Source: CAZUCE01 sp964619265
GTDB lineage: Bacteria; Planctomycetota; UBA1135; GCA-002686595
NCBI GenBank assembly: GCA_964619265.1
Contig: CAZUCE010000004.1
Span: forward strand, 62,001 to 126,000
Length of the DNA stretch: 64,000 nucleotides
Direction: 5' to 3'
In this document: piece after piece, positions 1 to 9,099 of the stretch
Layout of the letters: each line of letters opens with the position of its first letter
Position numbering within the stretch: the stretch's first letter is position 1
Program-made: the position numbers and the translations under genes
The notes under the pieces: generated by a model
What the model saw: the letters and a program-made list of their open reading frames with translations, nothing else
What the model was told of the DNA's origin: nothing
The model's database searches: none

Positions 1-1
1 C

Positions 2-2215
2 GAGCCCGGGGTTGTCGTTGCGGACCGAGCCCTGGGTACCCTCGAGGTCGAGCTTGTCAGTGCGCGTACCGGTGACCCGCTGTCCGGTGTTGTTGTTGCC
101 TGCAAGTCGAGCGAGGACTCCGGGGAGCACGAGGTCGAACTCCTTTCCGATGAGGCAGGTCGTGTGAGCCTTCCTTGGCCAGTGGAACTCGAAGGAGGGC
201 TCTTGATCGAGGCTTCCAACCACGCACCGGCCGCGCTTTTTCCGGTCTACGCCGGCGAGAGTCATCGCATCGTTCTACAGGCTTGCGGAACGATCCGTGG
301 GCACATGGGCTGGGGCAACAACATCGACGCTCCGGTCGATGCGCGCGTTTTGCTTTGGCCCTCCGTTCGCAATGGTTATCGCGGCGAGCCGCTGAGCGAG
401 GTCGAATCCGATGCCGAGGGCAATTTTCTGTTCGAGAATGTACCGCCCGGGGAATATGGCCTCGTCGGTCGCGCCGAGGGCTTTGCAGCCGGAACGCTCT
501 ACGGGGTTCTCGTCTCCGCAGACACCGAAACATGGGCGGACCTTTACCTCCCCCAAGGGTCCCAACTGCAAGTGACCGTCGTCGACTCGGAGGGAGTGCC
601 TTTTGCTGGACTTGCTGTCTCGGCACGCCCTCAGGTGTTGGGCGCTCAATCAGAATTCGAAAACCGCGTCGGCGGCTCCGGGGTCACCGACGAGGCGGGT
701 CGCTGCCTGCTCGAAAATCTGCAGGGCGCGACCACGCGGGTTGAGGCGCTCAGCCCATGGGGCTCGCGGGCCGCCTCCGAAGTCTCACCGGACCGCACCG
801 GAAGGTTCGAGCCTGTGGAATTGAAGATGAGCCGGCCGCGCACCCTCGAAGGCCGGGTTGTGGACGAGCTCGGGGATCCGGTGCCAGGAATTGCCGTGCA
901 CGTGGAAAACTCCCGCGCAAATCCGCCACTGTGGTCGATCGCGGACAGCGGCGGGCGCTTCCAGTTTCCTGAAGTTCCCGATCATTCGGTTCTCAATTTA
1001 CTTGCCTATTCGAGAGTCTTGCATTCGCCGGGTGAGGACGAAGAGGCGACGGTCTTCGTCGAGTTCCCGCTCGCGCGCGTGCGCGCCATTAGGGAGTCCG
1101 AGGATCCGATTCTGGTCCAGATCCAAAGTCGCCGGTACTTTGAATTTTTGGTGCTCGACGCGGAAACCCGCGGGCCGATCGAAGGCGCGGAGATCCGGTT
1201 CCAAGATTACTATTCGCGCTCTCCCTCTCGGGCCATGTCCGGCCAAGTCTGGACAACCAACGGTGCGGGCGAGGCGACGATTGAAGCTCCGGCGGACCTC
1301 GAGGGTGGATTCTGGGTTTCGGCCATGGGCTACCAAGATGTCGACGCTGTGGATGTGTCGCCCGACGATGCGGAGTCCTCCAGCTCCGAGCAGCTAAAGG
1401 TGGTTCTTCCGCCGAACACAAGTCATTCGCTGCGCTTCGTAGACGAGCAAGGGCAGGCCGTCCAGGATGCACGCCTTGTGGTGAAGGCGGGACGGAATCG
1501 CGAGCGCGGCTCCAGCCCCGATGAATTCGGGCGCTTCATGCTCGACGACGATGCGCCGCTGAACGGGGACATGTCCGTCGAATCGCGTGTGTGGCGCCTT
1601 TCGGATTGGGGACCGCAAACCCTGGGGGAGCAGCTTGAAGTTTCGGAGGCGATCGAGCTCGTCCCTGCGGAGCATGCCATTCGGGCCACGATTCGCGGGG
1701 AGGTCGTCCACGCTGTGGATGGAACAGCCCTCGAAGACGTTCGCCTGCGGGGGGCAACTGGAGCCACGATTGAATTTCAGGGTAGCCGGTTTCGCGGGGC
1801 CGGGCTTGTGCCTGGTCTCTACCGAATCGGAGCCTCGGCCGACAATTGCGAAACTCGCTACTGGGGAGAAGTTCAGCTCCTGTCCGGCGCTGACGTGGAC
1901 TTAGGTCGCTTGGAGCTCTTCCCGACTCGAAGTGTGACGTTCCGATTCCGCGACGAACAGGGCACCGAATTCTTCGGTCCCCGCATTTTCCTTGAGCCGC
2001 TGCCGGTCTCCGCAGGCGGTGTAGGCAAGGACCGCGAAGAGCTCACTTATCGCAACGGCCGCCGCAGGCTGTCGGTCCGGCTTCCCCGGGCCGTCTGGCG
2101 AGTTCGGGTGGAGCACAATGGATTTCAGACCGAGACTCAGCGGGCGGATTTTCGCGACCTGAGCCTCGTCGAGTTTGATTTGAAGGCAGCTTCCGCATCC
2201 GAAGACGATTCTTAA
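2..2215 (+). CDS. Carboxypeptidase-regulatory-like (prealbumin-fold) repeat protein, 5' truncated
   Basis: The reading frame is open from base 2, so the true start lies outside the window; 737 codons are visible. An internal GTG at 164 is unlikely to be the real start because the coding pattern continues upstream of it. The protein is a string of short beta-rich modules of the type 'G-x-V-x-D-x-x-G-x-P-V-x-G-I-x-V' followed by 'G-x-F-x-F-x-x-V-P', for example VVDELGDPVPGIAVHV and GGRFQFPEVPD near the middle, which is the signature of the CarboxypepD_reg / prealbumin-like fold. No catalytic motif is visible. Family knowledge suggests an extracellular or periplasmic scaffold; the N-terminal signal is not visible. 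A second protein of the same general kind starts at 62197. The exact role is unknown. Confidence 0.75.
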   Translation, partial: EPGVVVADRALGTLEVELVSARTGDPLSGVVVACKSSEDSGEHEVELLSDEAGRVSLPWPVELEGGLLIEASNHAPAALFPVYAGESHRIVLQACGTIRGHMGWGNNIDAPVDARVLLWPSVRNGYRGEPLSEVESDAEGNFLFENVPPGEYGLVGRAEGFAAGTLYGVLVSADTETWADLYLPQGSQLQVTVVDSEGVPFAGLAVSARPQVLGAQSEFENRVGGSGVTDEAGRCLLENLQGATTRVEALSPWGSRAASEVSPDRTGRFEPVELKMSRPRTLEGRVVDELGDPVPGIAVHVENSRANPPLWSIADSGGRFQFPEVPDHSVLNLLAYSRVLHSPGEDEEATVFVEFPLARVRAIRESEDPILVQIQSRRYFEFLVLDAETRGPIEGAEIRFQDYYSRSPSRAMSGQVWTTNGAGEATIEAPADLEGGFWVSAMGYQDVDAVDVSPDDAESSSSEQLKVVLPPNTSHSLRFVDEQGQAVQDARLVVKAGRNRERGSSPDEFGRFMLDDDAPLNGDMSVESRVWRLSDWGPQTLGEQLEVSEAIELVPAEHAIRATIRGEVVHAVDGTALEDVRLRGATGATIEFQGSRFRGAGLVPGLYRIGASADNCETRYWGEVQLLSGADVDLGRLELFPTRSVTFRFRDEQGTEFFGPRIFLEPLPVSAGGVGKDREELTYRNGRRRLSVRLPRAVWRVRVEHNGFQTETQRADFRDLSLVEFDLKAASASEDDS

Positions 2216-2436
2216 TGCTGAGTCATCGTTACCCGCAGGTCTCCTAGCGAGCGCAGCATCTCTCTCTCCCGCCACCCCCCGCTACTCTTGCTGAGCGAGT
2301 ACCACGCGTTCGCTGGTCCAGTTCGGTAGGGGCTCGCCGGGCAAGACTCGGACTTGGAAGATCGGGAACGAACACCAAATCGAGCGAGTCTCGGAGAGGG
2401 TCACCCACTAGCAAGCAGGTGGGGGTCGCGAGAGAC

Positions 2437-3675
2437 TCACGCGCCGGCCAGTGCTTGAAGCATCAGCCCACAGAGCCAGGCCGCGTAGGTTCCGAGCGCG
2501 TAGCCAAGGATCGCCATCATGACGCCGACGGGCGCGAGGGCTGGATGGAAGGCCGAAGCCACCACGGGCGCGCTGGCGGCGCCGCCCACGTTTGCTTGGC
2601 TGCCTACCGCTACGAAAAAGAACGGCGCCTTGATGAGGCGAGCCACAACCAGCATCAGGACCACGTGGACCGAGATCCAGGTGAGTCCGACCAAGAACAG
2701 GGACGGGTTGCCGAGGATGGACCGCAGGTCCATGTTCATCCCGATGGTCGCGACGAGGATGTACAGGAACACCGAGCCAACCTGCGAGGCGCCGGCACCT
2801 TCGAGCTTTCGCAGCGGGGAAAAGGAGAGCGCAACGCCGAGCGTTGATGCGATCAGGATCAGCCAGAAGAAGTTGCTGGTCAGGCTGAAGCGCGCGAGGC
2901 TGGGGTAGTTGGCCTCGAGGGTGGGGGCCAGAAAGTCTGCTCCGAAGTGAGCGATCGCCGTGGCGCCAAACCCAACCGCGGCAATTGAGAACAGATCGGC
3001 CGTGCTCGCAATACGTCGGTGGGCGGCCTGGAAGGCGGTGACCCGTGATTTCAGATCCTCGATCGCGCTGGTATCCGCACCGGTTGCGCGATCGATCCGC
3101 TCGGCGATCCCGGTTCCATACAACAGCACGGCCATCCAGACGTTGGCGATGATCACGTCCACCGTTACCCAAATGGAAAAGACAGAATTGCTCACTCCGA
3201 AGACTTCTTTCATGGCGGCTTGATTCGCGCCGCCACCGATCCAGCTTCCGGCGACGGTGGTCATGCCTCGCCAGGGCGCGTCGGGCCCTTCCCCGGCTAG
3301 CACCCCTGGCGTGAGCCAAGTGAACAGTTGGAAAACTAGGGGGCCTCCGATCAGGATTCCGGTCGAGCCAACCAGGAACATGACGATCATGCGCCAGCCG
3401 AGCCGTCGTACCGCCCCGAGGTCGAGGCTGAGGGTGAGCAGGACAAGGCTCGCCGGCAAGAGGTAGCGCGAGGCGACGAAGTACAGCTTCGAGGCTTCGG
3501 GGTCGACGAGGCCCAGTGTTCCGAGTAGCCCTGGCAAGAAGTAGCACAGGAGCAGGGCCGGCACGAACGTATAGAACCGCCTCCATACGCGGTGCGAACT
3601 CGAACTCGTCACGAAGACCAAGGCCAGGATCGTGACCAGGATTCCAAACACGACTGCGTCGTTGGTGATGGGCAT
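2437..3675 (-). CDS. DUF819 family multi-pass membrane protein
   Basis: A 412-aa very hydrophobic protein with about ten membrane segments. It opens with MPITNDAVVFGILVTILAL, matching the usual DUF819 N-terminus, and carries the conserved glycine-rich stretch SWIGGGANQAAMKEVF and a late QANVGGAASAP segment. DUF819 (YjcL-like) proteins are inner-membrane proteins of unknown substrate, possibly transporters. An in-frame ATG 33 nt upstream exists, but 3675 is preferred because it fits the family and has a TATCCT hexamer 7 nt upstream. It lies tail-to-tail with the gene ending at 2215 and is flanked upstream by recD2 on the same strand. Confidence 0.85.
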   Translation of the reverse strand: MPITNDAVVFGILVTILALVFVTSSSSHRVWRRFYTFVPALLLCYFLPGLLGTLGLVDPEASKLYFVASRYLLPASLVLLTLSLDLGAVRRLGWRMIVMFLVGSTGILIGGPLVFQLFTWLTPGVLAGEGPDAPWRGMTTVAGSWIGGGANQAAMKEVFGVSNSVFSIWVTVDVIIANVWMAVLLYGTGIAERIDRATGADTSAIEDLKSRVTAFQAAHRRIASTADLFSIAAVGFGATAIAHFGADFLAPTLEANYPSLARFSLTSNFFWLILIASTLGVALSFSPLRKLEGAGASQVGSVFLYILVATIGMNMDLRSILGNPSLFLVGLTWISVHVVLMLVVARLIKAPFFFVAVGSQANVGGAASAPVVASAFHPALAPVGVMMAILGYALGTYAAWLCGLMLQALAGA

Positions 3676-3682
3676 TCCGAAC

Positions 3683-3688
3683 AGGATA
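3683..3688 (-). promoter_or_regulatory. TATCCT, putative -10 box of the DUF819 gene
   Basis: Read on the minus strand, TATCCT sits 7 nt before the ATG at 3675 and there is no Shine-Dalgarno sequence. The same hexamer precedes the starts at 6148 and 10000. If it is a -10 box the transcript would be leaderless or nearly so. Confidence 0.4.
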
Positions 3689-3862
3689 GTCGCGGGCCCA
3701 GCTCGCACGAGCGCTCTTCTCGTTCAGCTCGCGATCCAGAGGGTTCAGGGGACCCTGCCGCCGGATCCGTCGCACCTTCTTCTGGCTTGAACACGAGGAG
3801 ACGCAAGGTCGATCCCAGGCCGTTCAAGGGGGCGCCAAGCAAGGCGCTTGTGCCACGGACTG

Positions 3863-6148
3863 CTAGTCGAGGGCCGCGAGCCTCGCGGCCAGGCCACTCT
3901 TGCGTTGATTGCCGCTGTCGTTGGCGATCGCCATTTCAATGGCACGTTTTTCGCCGACTAGCACGCACAGCTTCTTAGCGCGGGTGATCGCGGTGTAGAA
4001 CAGGTGGCGTTGAAGCATGACGTAGTGCTGGGAGACGACCGGCAGGACGACGCAGGGGAATTCACCGCCCTGGCTGCGGTGGACGGTGATGGCGAAGGCC
4101 GGTTGCAGGTCGGAGAGTTCGCCGGACTCGTAGTGGAGCTTTCGTTCCGGGAACTGAACGAGAAGCCCTTGTTGATCGCGGTCGAATTCGGCGATGTGGC
4201 CCATATCGCCGTTGAACACCTCGCGCTCGTAGTCGTTGCGGGTATGGATGACGCGATCGCCAATGCGCCAGGTGCGGCCGCGGAGTTCGAGGGTGCGAGG
4301 GCGTCCTGGGATGCGTTCGCGGAGGCGCTCATTGAGCTCGTCGACGCCGCAGGCTCCGCGATACATGGGGGCCAGGACTTGAACGTCATGGATCCAGTCG
4401 AGGTCGAAGGTCTTGGGGATTCGCTCGGTGACGACTTCGATCAGGCGCTCTGAGGATTGGGCTTCGCCGTTCGTTGAGAACAGAAAAAAGTCGGAGGGCT
4501 CGCCCTGGGGGGCGAACCGGGGCGGCTGCCCTTCGAGGACGCGGTGGGCGTTGGTGACGATGCGGCTGGTGAGAGCCTGACGGAAGATCTTGGAGAGTCG
4601 CCAGGTCGGGATGCGGTGGGAGGCGAGGAGGTCCGCAAGGACGTTGCCGGCGGCGACCGATGGGAGTTGGTCTGGGTCGCCGATGAGGACCAGGCGGGTG
4701 GGCGGCGTGACGGCCTTGACCAGGCTGTAGGCGAGCGCCAGGTCGAGCATGGAGACCTCGTCGACGACGACCAGGTCGGCTTGGAGTGGCTTTTCGGGAT
4801 CGTGGGCGAAGTTGCGATTGCCTGGGCTTGAGCCGAGCAGGCGATGGACGGTGCTGGCTTCGAATCCGGTCGCTTCGGCGAGGCGCTTGGCCGCGCGGCC
4901 GGTGGGTGAGGCGAGCAGGACCCGAGCGCCGGAACGGCGTGCCAGGTCGACCACCCAGCGCATGACGGTGGTCTTGCCGACGCCGGGGCCGCCGGTCAGG
5001 ACGCCGACGGGGTGGGAGAGCAGGCCGAGGACCGCGTCTCGCTGGCGGTCGTCGAGGTGGAGTCCGACGGTGCGCTCGTGGTTTTGGACGTCTTCGGAGG
5101 TGGCCCAAGGTTTGGGGCGGCCGGCGGCAAGTAACTTGGCGAGCGCGCGCGCGAGTCCGGATTCACAGGCATACGTGACGGGCGTCCAGGCGCGCAGGAG
5201 CGGGAGCGCTTCGACGCGGGCGGCGACGGGTTCGGTACCGGCGCCGTCTTCGCCGTGCTCGTCGAGGACCAGTTCGTCCATCCGGCGCAGGCCTTCGAGG
5301 GCTTCGACGAGTGAGGCGTCCGAGAAGTCTCGGGCGAGGAGTTCGCGGGTGCGGGCGACGAGGTCTTCGGTAGGCAGAAAGGAGTCACCGTCCGAAACCG
5401 CCTTGCGGAGGACATGCAGGAGGCCGGCGCGGCGCCGCTCGAGGCTGTCCGGAGAGAGACCCAGCTTTTGAGCAACCCGGTCGGCGGTCAGAAATCCGAT
5501 ACCGGTGACGCCAATCGAGAGCAGGTAGGGGTCGCGGCGCAGCTTCTGTTCGACCTCGGTGCCATAGCGATCGACGACAGCTTGGACCTGCCAGGCGCCG
5601 AGGCCGAGGCCGAGCAGAAAGGCGTGGAGTTCGTGGGTGCCGGTTTCGACGCGGATGGCCTCGACGAGCTCCTCTGCGACGGGGATCGAGAGACCTTGAA
5701 TACCGTTCAAGGCGCCCTGCTCGGTGCGGATGCGTTCGAGGGTGTCGGCCCCAAGCTTCTCCACGATGCGCGTGGCAATCGTGATGCCGACCCCGCTGAA
5801 GGTCTCCGAAGAGAGGTACTTGATCAGGCCCGCGTCGTCGCGGGGTGGGCGCATTTCGAGCGACTCGAATTCAAACTGCGAGCCGTGGACTTTGTGCTGT
5901 GTCCAACGGCCGAGCAACCGAACGGTCAGACCTTCCGAGGGGCGCGGCGTTTCGCCGACCGCCGTGACGACGGGGTCGAAGAGCACCGAAGCCTGCTGGC
6001 CGGGCGCGGGTTTCTCGGTGCGCAGGCGCAGGACGGTCCAGCGGCTTTCCTCGGAGTGGAAAGTGATCCGTTCGATGGTCCCTTCGAGGACCTCCGGTTC
6101 CGCGGATCCGGAGCCGGATCCGCCCGGCGAAGACGAAGTGCGCTGCAC
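3863..6148 (-). CDS. recD2: RecD2-type SF1B ATP-dependent DNA helicase
   Basis: A 761-aa protein with the RecD2 layout: an N-terminal OB-like and helix-hairpin-helix region (about residues 20-240) followed by two RecA-like helicase domains. Visible motifs are Walker A GGPGVGKT at 386-393, Walker B VVVDEVSMLD near 460, motif III LIGDPDQLPSV and motif VI VHRSQGGEFP near 700. RecD2 is a 5'-3' helicase found in bacteria without or beside RecBC; no recB or recC is nearby. The start is GTG at 6148, with TATCCT 10 nt upstream and no Shine-Dalgarno. The N-terminus (MQRTSSSPGGSGSGS) is a low-complexity tail, so a slightly later start cannot be excluded. Confidence 0.93.
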   Translation of the reverse strand: MQRTSSSPGGSGSGSAEPEVLEGTIERITFHSEESRWTVLRLRTEKPAPGQQASVLFDPVVTAVGETPRPSEGLTVRLLGRWTQHKVHGSQFEFESLEMRPPRDDAGLIKYLSSETFSGVGITIATRIVEKLGADTLERIRTEQGALNGIQGLSIPVAEELVEAIRVETGTHELHAFLLGLGLGAWQVQAVVDRYGTEVEQKLRRDPYLLSIGVTGIGFLTADRVAQKLGLSPDSLERRRAGLLHVLRKAVSDGDSFLPTEDLVARTRELLARDFSDASLVEALEGLRRMDELVLDEHGEDGAGTEPVAARVEALPLLRAWTPVTYACESGLARALAKLLAAGRPKPWATSEDVQNHERTVGLHLDDRQRDAVLGLLSHPVGVLTGGPGVGKTTVMRWVVDLARRSGARVLLASPTGRAAKRLAEATGFEASTVHRLLGSSPGNRNFAHDPEKPLQADLVVVDEVSMLDLALAYSLVKAVTPPTRLVLIGDPDQLPSVAAGNVLADLLASHRIPTWRLSKIFRQALTSRIVTNAHRVLEGQPPRFAPQGEPSDFFLFSTNGEAQSSERLIEVVTERIPKTFDLDWIHDVQVLAPMYRGACGVDELNERLRERIPGRPRTLELRGRTWRIGDRVIHTRNDYEREVFNGDMGHIAEFDRDQQGLLVQFPERKLHYESGELSDLQPAFAITVHRSQGGEFPCVVLPVVSQHYVMLQRHLFYTAITRAKKLCVLVGEKRAIEMAIANDSGNQRKSGLAARLAALD

Positions 6149-6158
6149 GGGGCGGGCG

Positions 6159-6164
6159 AGGATA
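6159..6164 (-). promoter_or_regulatory. TATCCT, putative -10 box of recD2
   Basis: Minus-strand TATCCT, 10 nt before the GTG start of recD2. It lies directly beside the intergenic repeat that starts at 6173. Confidence 0.4.
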
Positions 6165-6172
6165 GACCAGCG

Positions 6173-6263
6173 CTAGCAGCCCGCGACAGAACTAGCGCCA
6201 CCGGATGGGCGATCGAAATTTGCGCCCGGCAAGTCGCATCGGCCACTCGAAACCTGCGGGGTT
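6173..6263 (+). repeat. Intergenic repeat, copy A
   Basis: About 90 bp resembling 58653-58741 in the same orientation. The shared blocks are CTAGCAGCC, then after 16-17 nt CACCGG(A/G)TG(G/T) running into the exact 14-mer GCGATCGAAATTTG (6209-6222), then CAAG, ATCG, TCGAAA and CGGG in the same order. It lies between the divergent starts of recD2 and the secreted protein at 6517. The rest of 6264-6516 is non-coding, with an AT-rich patch near 6398-6420 (TGGATAAATAACC) that may hold the promoter of the rightward gene. Confidence 0.6.
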
Positions 6264-6516
6264 GCGAGGGGCCGCAACGCAGCCCGGGGCGAGCTTCGGG
6301 CACGCAATCTGCGGCGGGGCTCACGGAGAGCACGCTGGTCGCGCTTGAGGTGACGCCCCGCGGATCAAAAATGGGCCACTCGCACCCCCATTCGTGGATA
6401 AATAACCCCCTCTTGTTTCCTTCGACCAGTTTTCTGAGAGAATTTGAACTTGGCCGGAAGTCCGGGAGCCTACGTATCCGAGTCCATGGGGAGTTCCCCT
6501 AGCAAGGGGCTCCGCT

Positions 6517-8553
6517 GTGGCAGGCCCCCCTGGAGGCTCTCCGGGAGCTCCGCGTTTCGTTTCCCCCCCACCGGCTAGAACTCTGCAGAACCTCGCTGTC
6601 CTCGCGCTCTCGCTGACGCTTGTCTCCTGGACCCCGGCCCAAAGCCCGCTCGACGACGCCGGGCCGCTTGCGATCAACCTGGACGAGTTCCGCGACTGGA
6701 ATCCAACCTGGGCGTTCACCGATGCGATGAAGCAGGCGCGGCCGTTCGTCTCGCAGCCGATCGATTCGGTCCAACCGTTCGATGATGGTCAATTCATGGC
6801 CACGGATGCCGTGGGCTGGCCGCTACCGGTCGCAGGGCAGGCCGCGGCGTCGCTCCTGTGGTCCGAGCTGGATGGCAACTACCCGGCCGGGACTTACGAC
6901 CTGTACTGGGAAGGCAGCGGCCAGATTGTGTTGGGGCTCGATGCGTCGTTCTCGTACAGCGTGGAGCCGGGTCACGATCGCTACAACGTCGCGCCTACCT
7001 ACGAAGGGATCCTGATCAAGATCCTTGCGAGCAATCCGTACGATCCGATTCGCAACATTCGATTGATGATGCCGGGCTTCGCCAACGAGGCGACCGCGCC
7101 GACGTTCCACCCGGATTTTCTGAGCGAGCTGGAGCCGTTCGACGTGGTCCGGGTGATGCAGTGGCAGAACATCAACTTCACCACGGTCGAGAACTGGTGG
7201 GAACGACCGACACCCGGAGACGCAACCCAGGCGACTTCCCTCGGGGTCTCAGCGGAGTACTTGGTCGAACTGGGGAACGTCACTGGCAAGGCGCTATGGA
7301 TGTGCATTCCGCGGCTCGCTACCGACGACTACGTGCGTGAGTTCGCCCGCTTCGTCGCGACCAACCTGAATCCCGAGGTCCCGGTCTACCTTGAGTGGGC
7401 CAACGAGGTCTGGAATGGCGCGTTCTTCGCCTATTGGTACGCGTTGGCCCAGGGTCAAGCGGCCGGTCTCCCGGGCACCGACTTCGCCGTCGCGATGACC
7501 TGGTATTCCGAGCGCTCGCTCGAGGTCTTCGAGATTTGGCGCCAGGAGTTTGAGCTCGTGAGCGGAGCCGGTTGGCGCGATCGTCTGGTCCGCGTGATCG
7601 GTTCGCAGCACGACAACCCGTTCGTCGCCGGGCTGATCCTCGATCACCAGAACGCTTTCTTGCAGTGTGACGCGTTGGCTACTGCGCCCTACTTCGGCAG
7701 TGGCTTCGGAGAAGCCACGCCTGCCGACGTGGCCGCGACGATCGCGATGTCAGAAGCCGAGATTCTCGCGGAGCTGGAAGCCGAGGTCCTCGGCCCGCTC
7801 AGGGATCGCGTGCAAGGCAATACACTGGCGGCGAATCAGCGCGGTCTCCCGCACATCGCCTACGAGGCTGGTCAGCACCTGGTGCCGACCGGCGGTTTCT
7901 TCGCCAATCAGGATCTGTCCGCGAAGTTCGTTGCGGTCAATCGTGATCCGGGCATGTACGACCTGTACCGCAAGTTCTTGGACGTGTGGGAGGAAGCCGG
8001 TGGGGGTCTGATGACGCCCTACTCCTTGGCTACTCGTTTCAGCACCTACGGGAGCTTTGGGCACCTCGAGTACCTGGGCCAACCGCTGTCGGAAGCGCAC
8101 AAGATGCGCGCGGTCCTGGATTGGGCGGGGGAGGTCCCCGGCACGCCGCCTGCGGTCCATTTCTTCGGTCAAGGCTGCGACGGCCTGCAGATTTCCTATT
8201 CGGGGTCGGCGCTTGCCGGCAGCACGGATTTTTCCGTCGACTTGACCGGCGCCGGACGCGGGCAGCGCGTGAGGCTGGCCCTTGGGTTCGAGACGCTCAG
8301 CCCGCCCACCGGGTCCTCCAACCTGGCCATCAGCCTGGCGCTCGATCCCGGCTGCCAGGGGTTGGTCTCGCCTACCTTGGGCTTCCCGGCGCTGGCGGAC
8401 GGGGACGGCAAGGCCAGCCTGTCGATGCCGCTTCCGGATGTTCCGTCCCTGATGGGGACCTCGTTCTACTTCCAGTGGTCGGCCTTCGGGAACGACCCGA
8501 TGTCCCTGGCCACAGGCCTCTCCGGAGGTCTTTCGGTGGTCCTGGGCGGCTGA
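6517..8553 (+). CDS. Secreted glycoside-hydrolase-like (clan GH-A-like) protein with planctomycete C-terminal domain
   Basis: A 678-aa protein. Residues about 21-42 form a signal peptide (RTLQNLAVLALSLTLV) ending before AQS. The central region has the look of a TIM-barrel glycosidase: YLEWANEVWN (residues 291-300) places Glu297 after Asn296, the usual NE acid/base motif of clan GH-A, and HIAYEAGQHLV puts Glu450 where the nucleophile would be expected. From about residue 553 a separate beta domain begins (FFGQGCDGLQISYSG) and runs to the end; this C-terminal module, ending in a FYFQW-type strand, recurs in planctomycete exoproteins. The start is GTG 6517, the only upstream in-frame option. The substrate is unknown; the catalytic assignment is inference from motifs only. 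Confidence 0.6.
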   Translation: MAGPPGGSPGAPRFVSPPPARTLQNLAVLALSLTLVSWTPAQSPLDDAGPLAINLDEFRDWNPTWAFTDAMKQARPFVSQPIDSVQPFDDGQFMATDAVGWPLPVAGQAAASLLWSELDGNYPAGTYDLYWEGSGQIVLGLDASFSYSVEPGHDRYNVAPTYEGILIKILASNPYDPIRNIRLMMPGFANEATAPTFHPDFLSELEPFDVVRVMQWQNINFTTVENWWERPTPGDATQATSLGVSAEYLVELGNVTGKALWMCIPRLATDDYVREFARFVATNLNPEVPVYLEWANEVWNGAFFAYWYALAQGQAAGLPGTDFAVAMTWYSERSLEVFEIWRQEFELVSGAGWRDRLVRVIGSQHDNPFVAGLILDHQNAFLQCDALATAPYFGSGFGEATPADVAATIAMSEAEILAELEAEVLGPLRDRVQGNTLAANQRGLPHIAYEAGQHLVPTGGFFANQDLSAKFVAVNRDPGMYDLYRKFLDVWEEAGGGLMTPYSLATRFSTYGSFGHLEYLGQPLSEAHKMRAVLDWAGEVPGTPPAVHFFGQGCDGLQISYSGSALAGSTDFSVDLTGAGRGQRVRLALGFETLSPPTGSSNLAISLALDPGCQGLVSPTLGFPALADGDGKASLSMPLPDVPSLMGTSFYFQWSAFGNDPMSLATGLSGGLSVVLGG

Positions 8554-8565
8554 GTCCACCCCGGG

Positions 8566-8586
8566 GGCCCGAGTCTCCTTCGGGCC
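8566..8586 (+). terminator. Hairpin after the secreted protein gene
   Basis: GGCCCGA (8566-8572) pairs with TCGGGCC (8580-8586) across a 7-nt loop, 12 bp after the stop codon. There is no U-tract, so it is a weak terminator candidate; a second TCGGGCC follows at 8594. Confidence 0.3.
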
Positions 8587-8730
8587 GAACTCCCTTCGGG
8601 CCAGGTCTGCGTCTGGCTCGGTGGGCGGTGGGTTGCCGGTCTCGGGCAAGGTCTCTACACTCTGCGGCCCAAATGAGCCAGCCGGGTCAGGAGTCCTGCC
8701 CCCCTCCAGCCCGTCCCCCAGTACACACCC

Positions 8731-8952
8731 ATGACAATCAAGGTCCAGGTCCGTTCGAACGAGTCTCTCGAAGCCGCCCTCCGGCGGTTCAAGCGCCAGT
8801 GCAACTTCGGAGGCGTGTTCCGCCTCGCGAAGGCCGGCACGTGGCACGAGAAGCGCTCCGACAAGAACCGCCGCGAGCGTCGCGAGCGCATCCGGACCAT
8901 CCAGCGCGCGACCCGCAAGGCCCAACGTCGGGCCGGCGGACGCGTTCGCTGA
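8731..8952 (+). CDS. rpsU: 30S ribosomal protein bS21
   Basis: A 73-aa basic protein. MTIKVQVRSNESLEAALRRF at the N-terminus, the following KRQCN, and a C-terminal Arg/Lys-rich tail match bacterial bS21, which binds the 30S platform near the 3' end of 16S rRNA and takes part in initiation. Length is normal. It stands alone and is followed 65 bp later by a strong terminator. A TACACT hexamer about 70 nt upstream may be its promoter. Confidence 0.95.
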   Translation: MTIKVQVRSNESLEAALRRFKRQCNFGGVFRLAKAGTWHEKRSDKNRRERRERIRTIQRATRKAQRRAGGRVR

Positions 8953-9017
8953 GCGAACGGTCCTAGTGGTCTAACTCGCGCTCGGCGCGAAGGCTCCGGA
9001 CACTCCGCGTTATCGAG

Positions 9018-9070
9018 CGGGCCGCCCCGCTTTTCCTCACGCCAACCGTGAGGGAAAGCGGGGCGGCCCG
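9018..9070 (+). terminator. Strong intrinsic terminator after rpsU
   Basis: A 24-bp stem (9018-9041 with 9047-9070) closes a 5-nt loop CCAAC. Only one position is not Watson-Crick, and it is a G-U wobble in the plus-strand RNA. It is followed by TTTGTGT. It may act in both directions, ending rpsU from the left and any transcript of the remnant at 9100-9746 from the right. Confidence 0.85.
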
Positions 9071-9099
9071 TTTGTGTGGAACGGCGTTCGCTCCTCTGC

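Noticed and set aside
2408..3775. Long minus-strand frame covering the DUF819 gene
   Set aside because: Arg/Pro-rich translation without motifs; it is the shadow of 2437-3675 in another frame.
5414..6502. Plus-strand frame of about 360 codons opposite recD2
   Set aside because: Antisense of a clear RecD2 gene, no recognisable domain, and it runs through the intergenic repeat.
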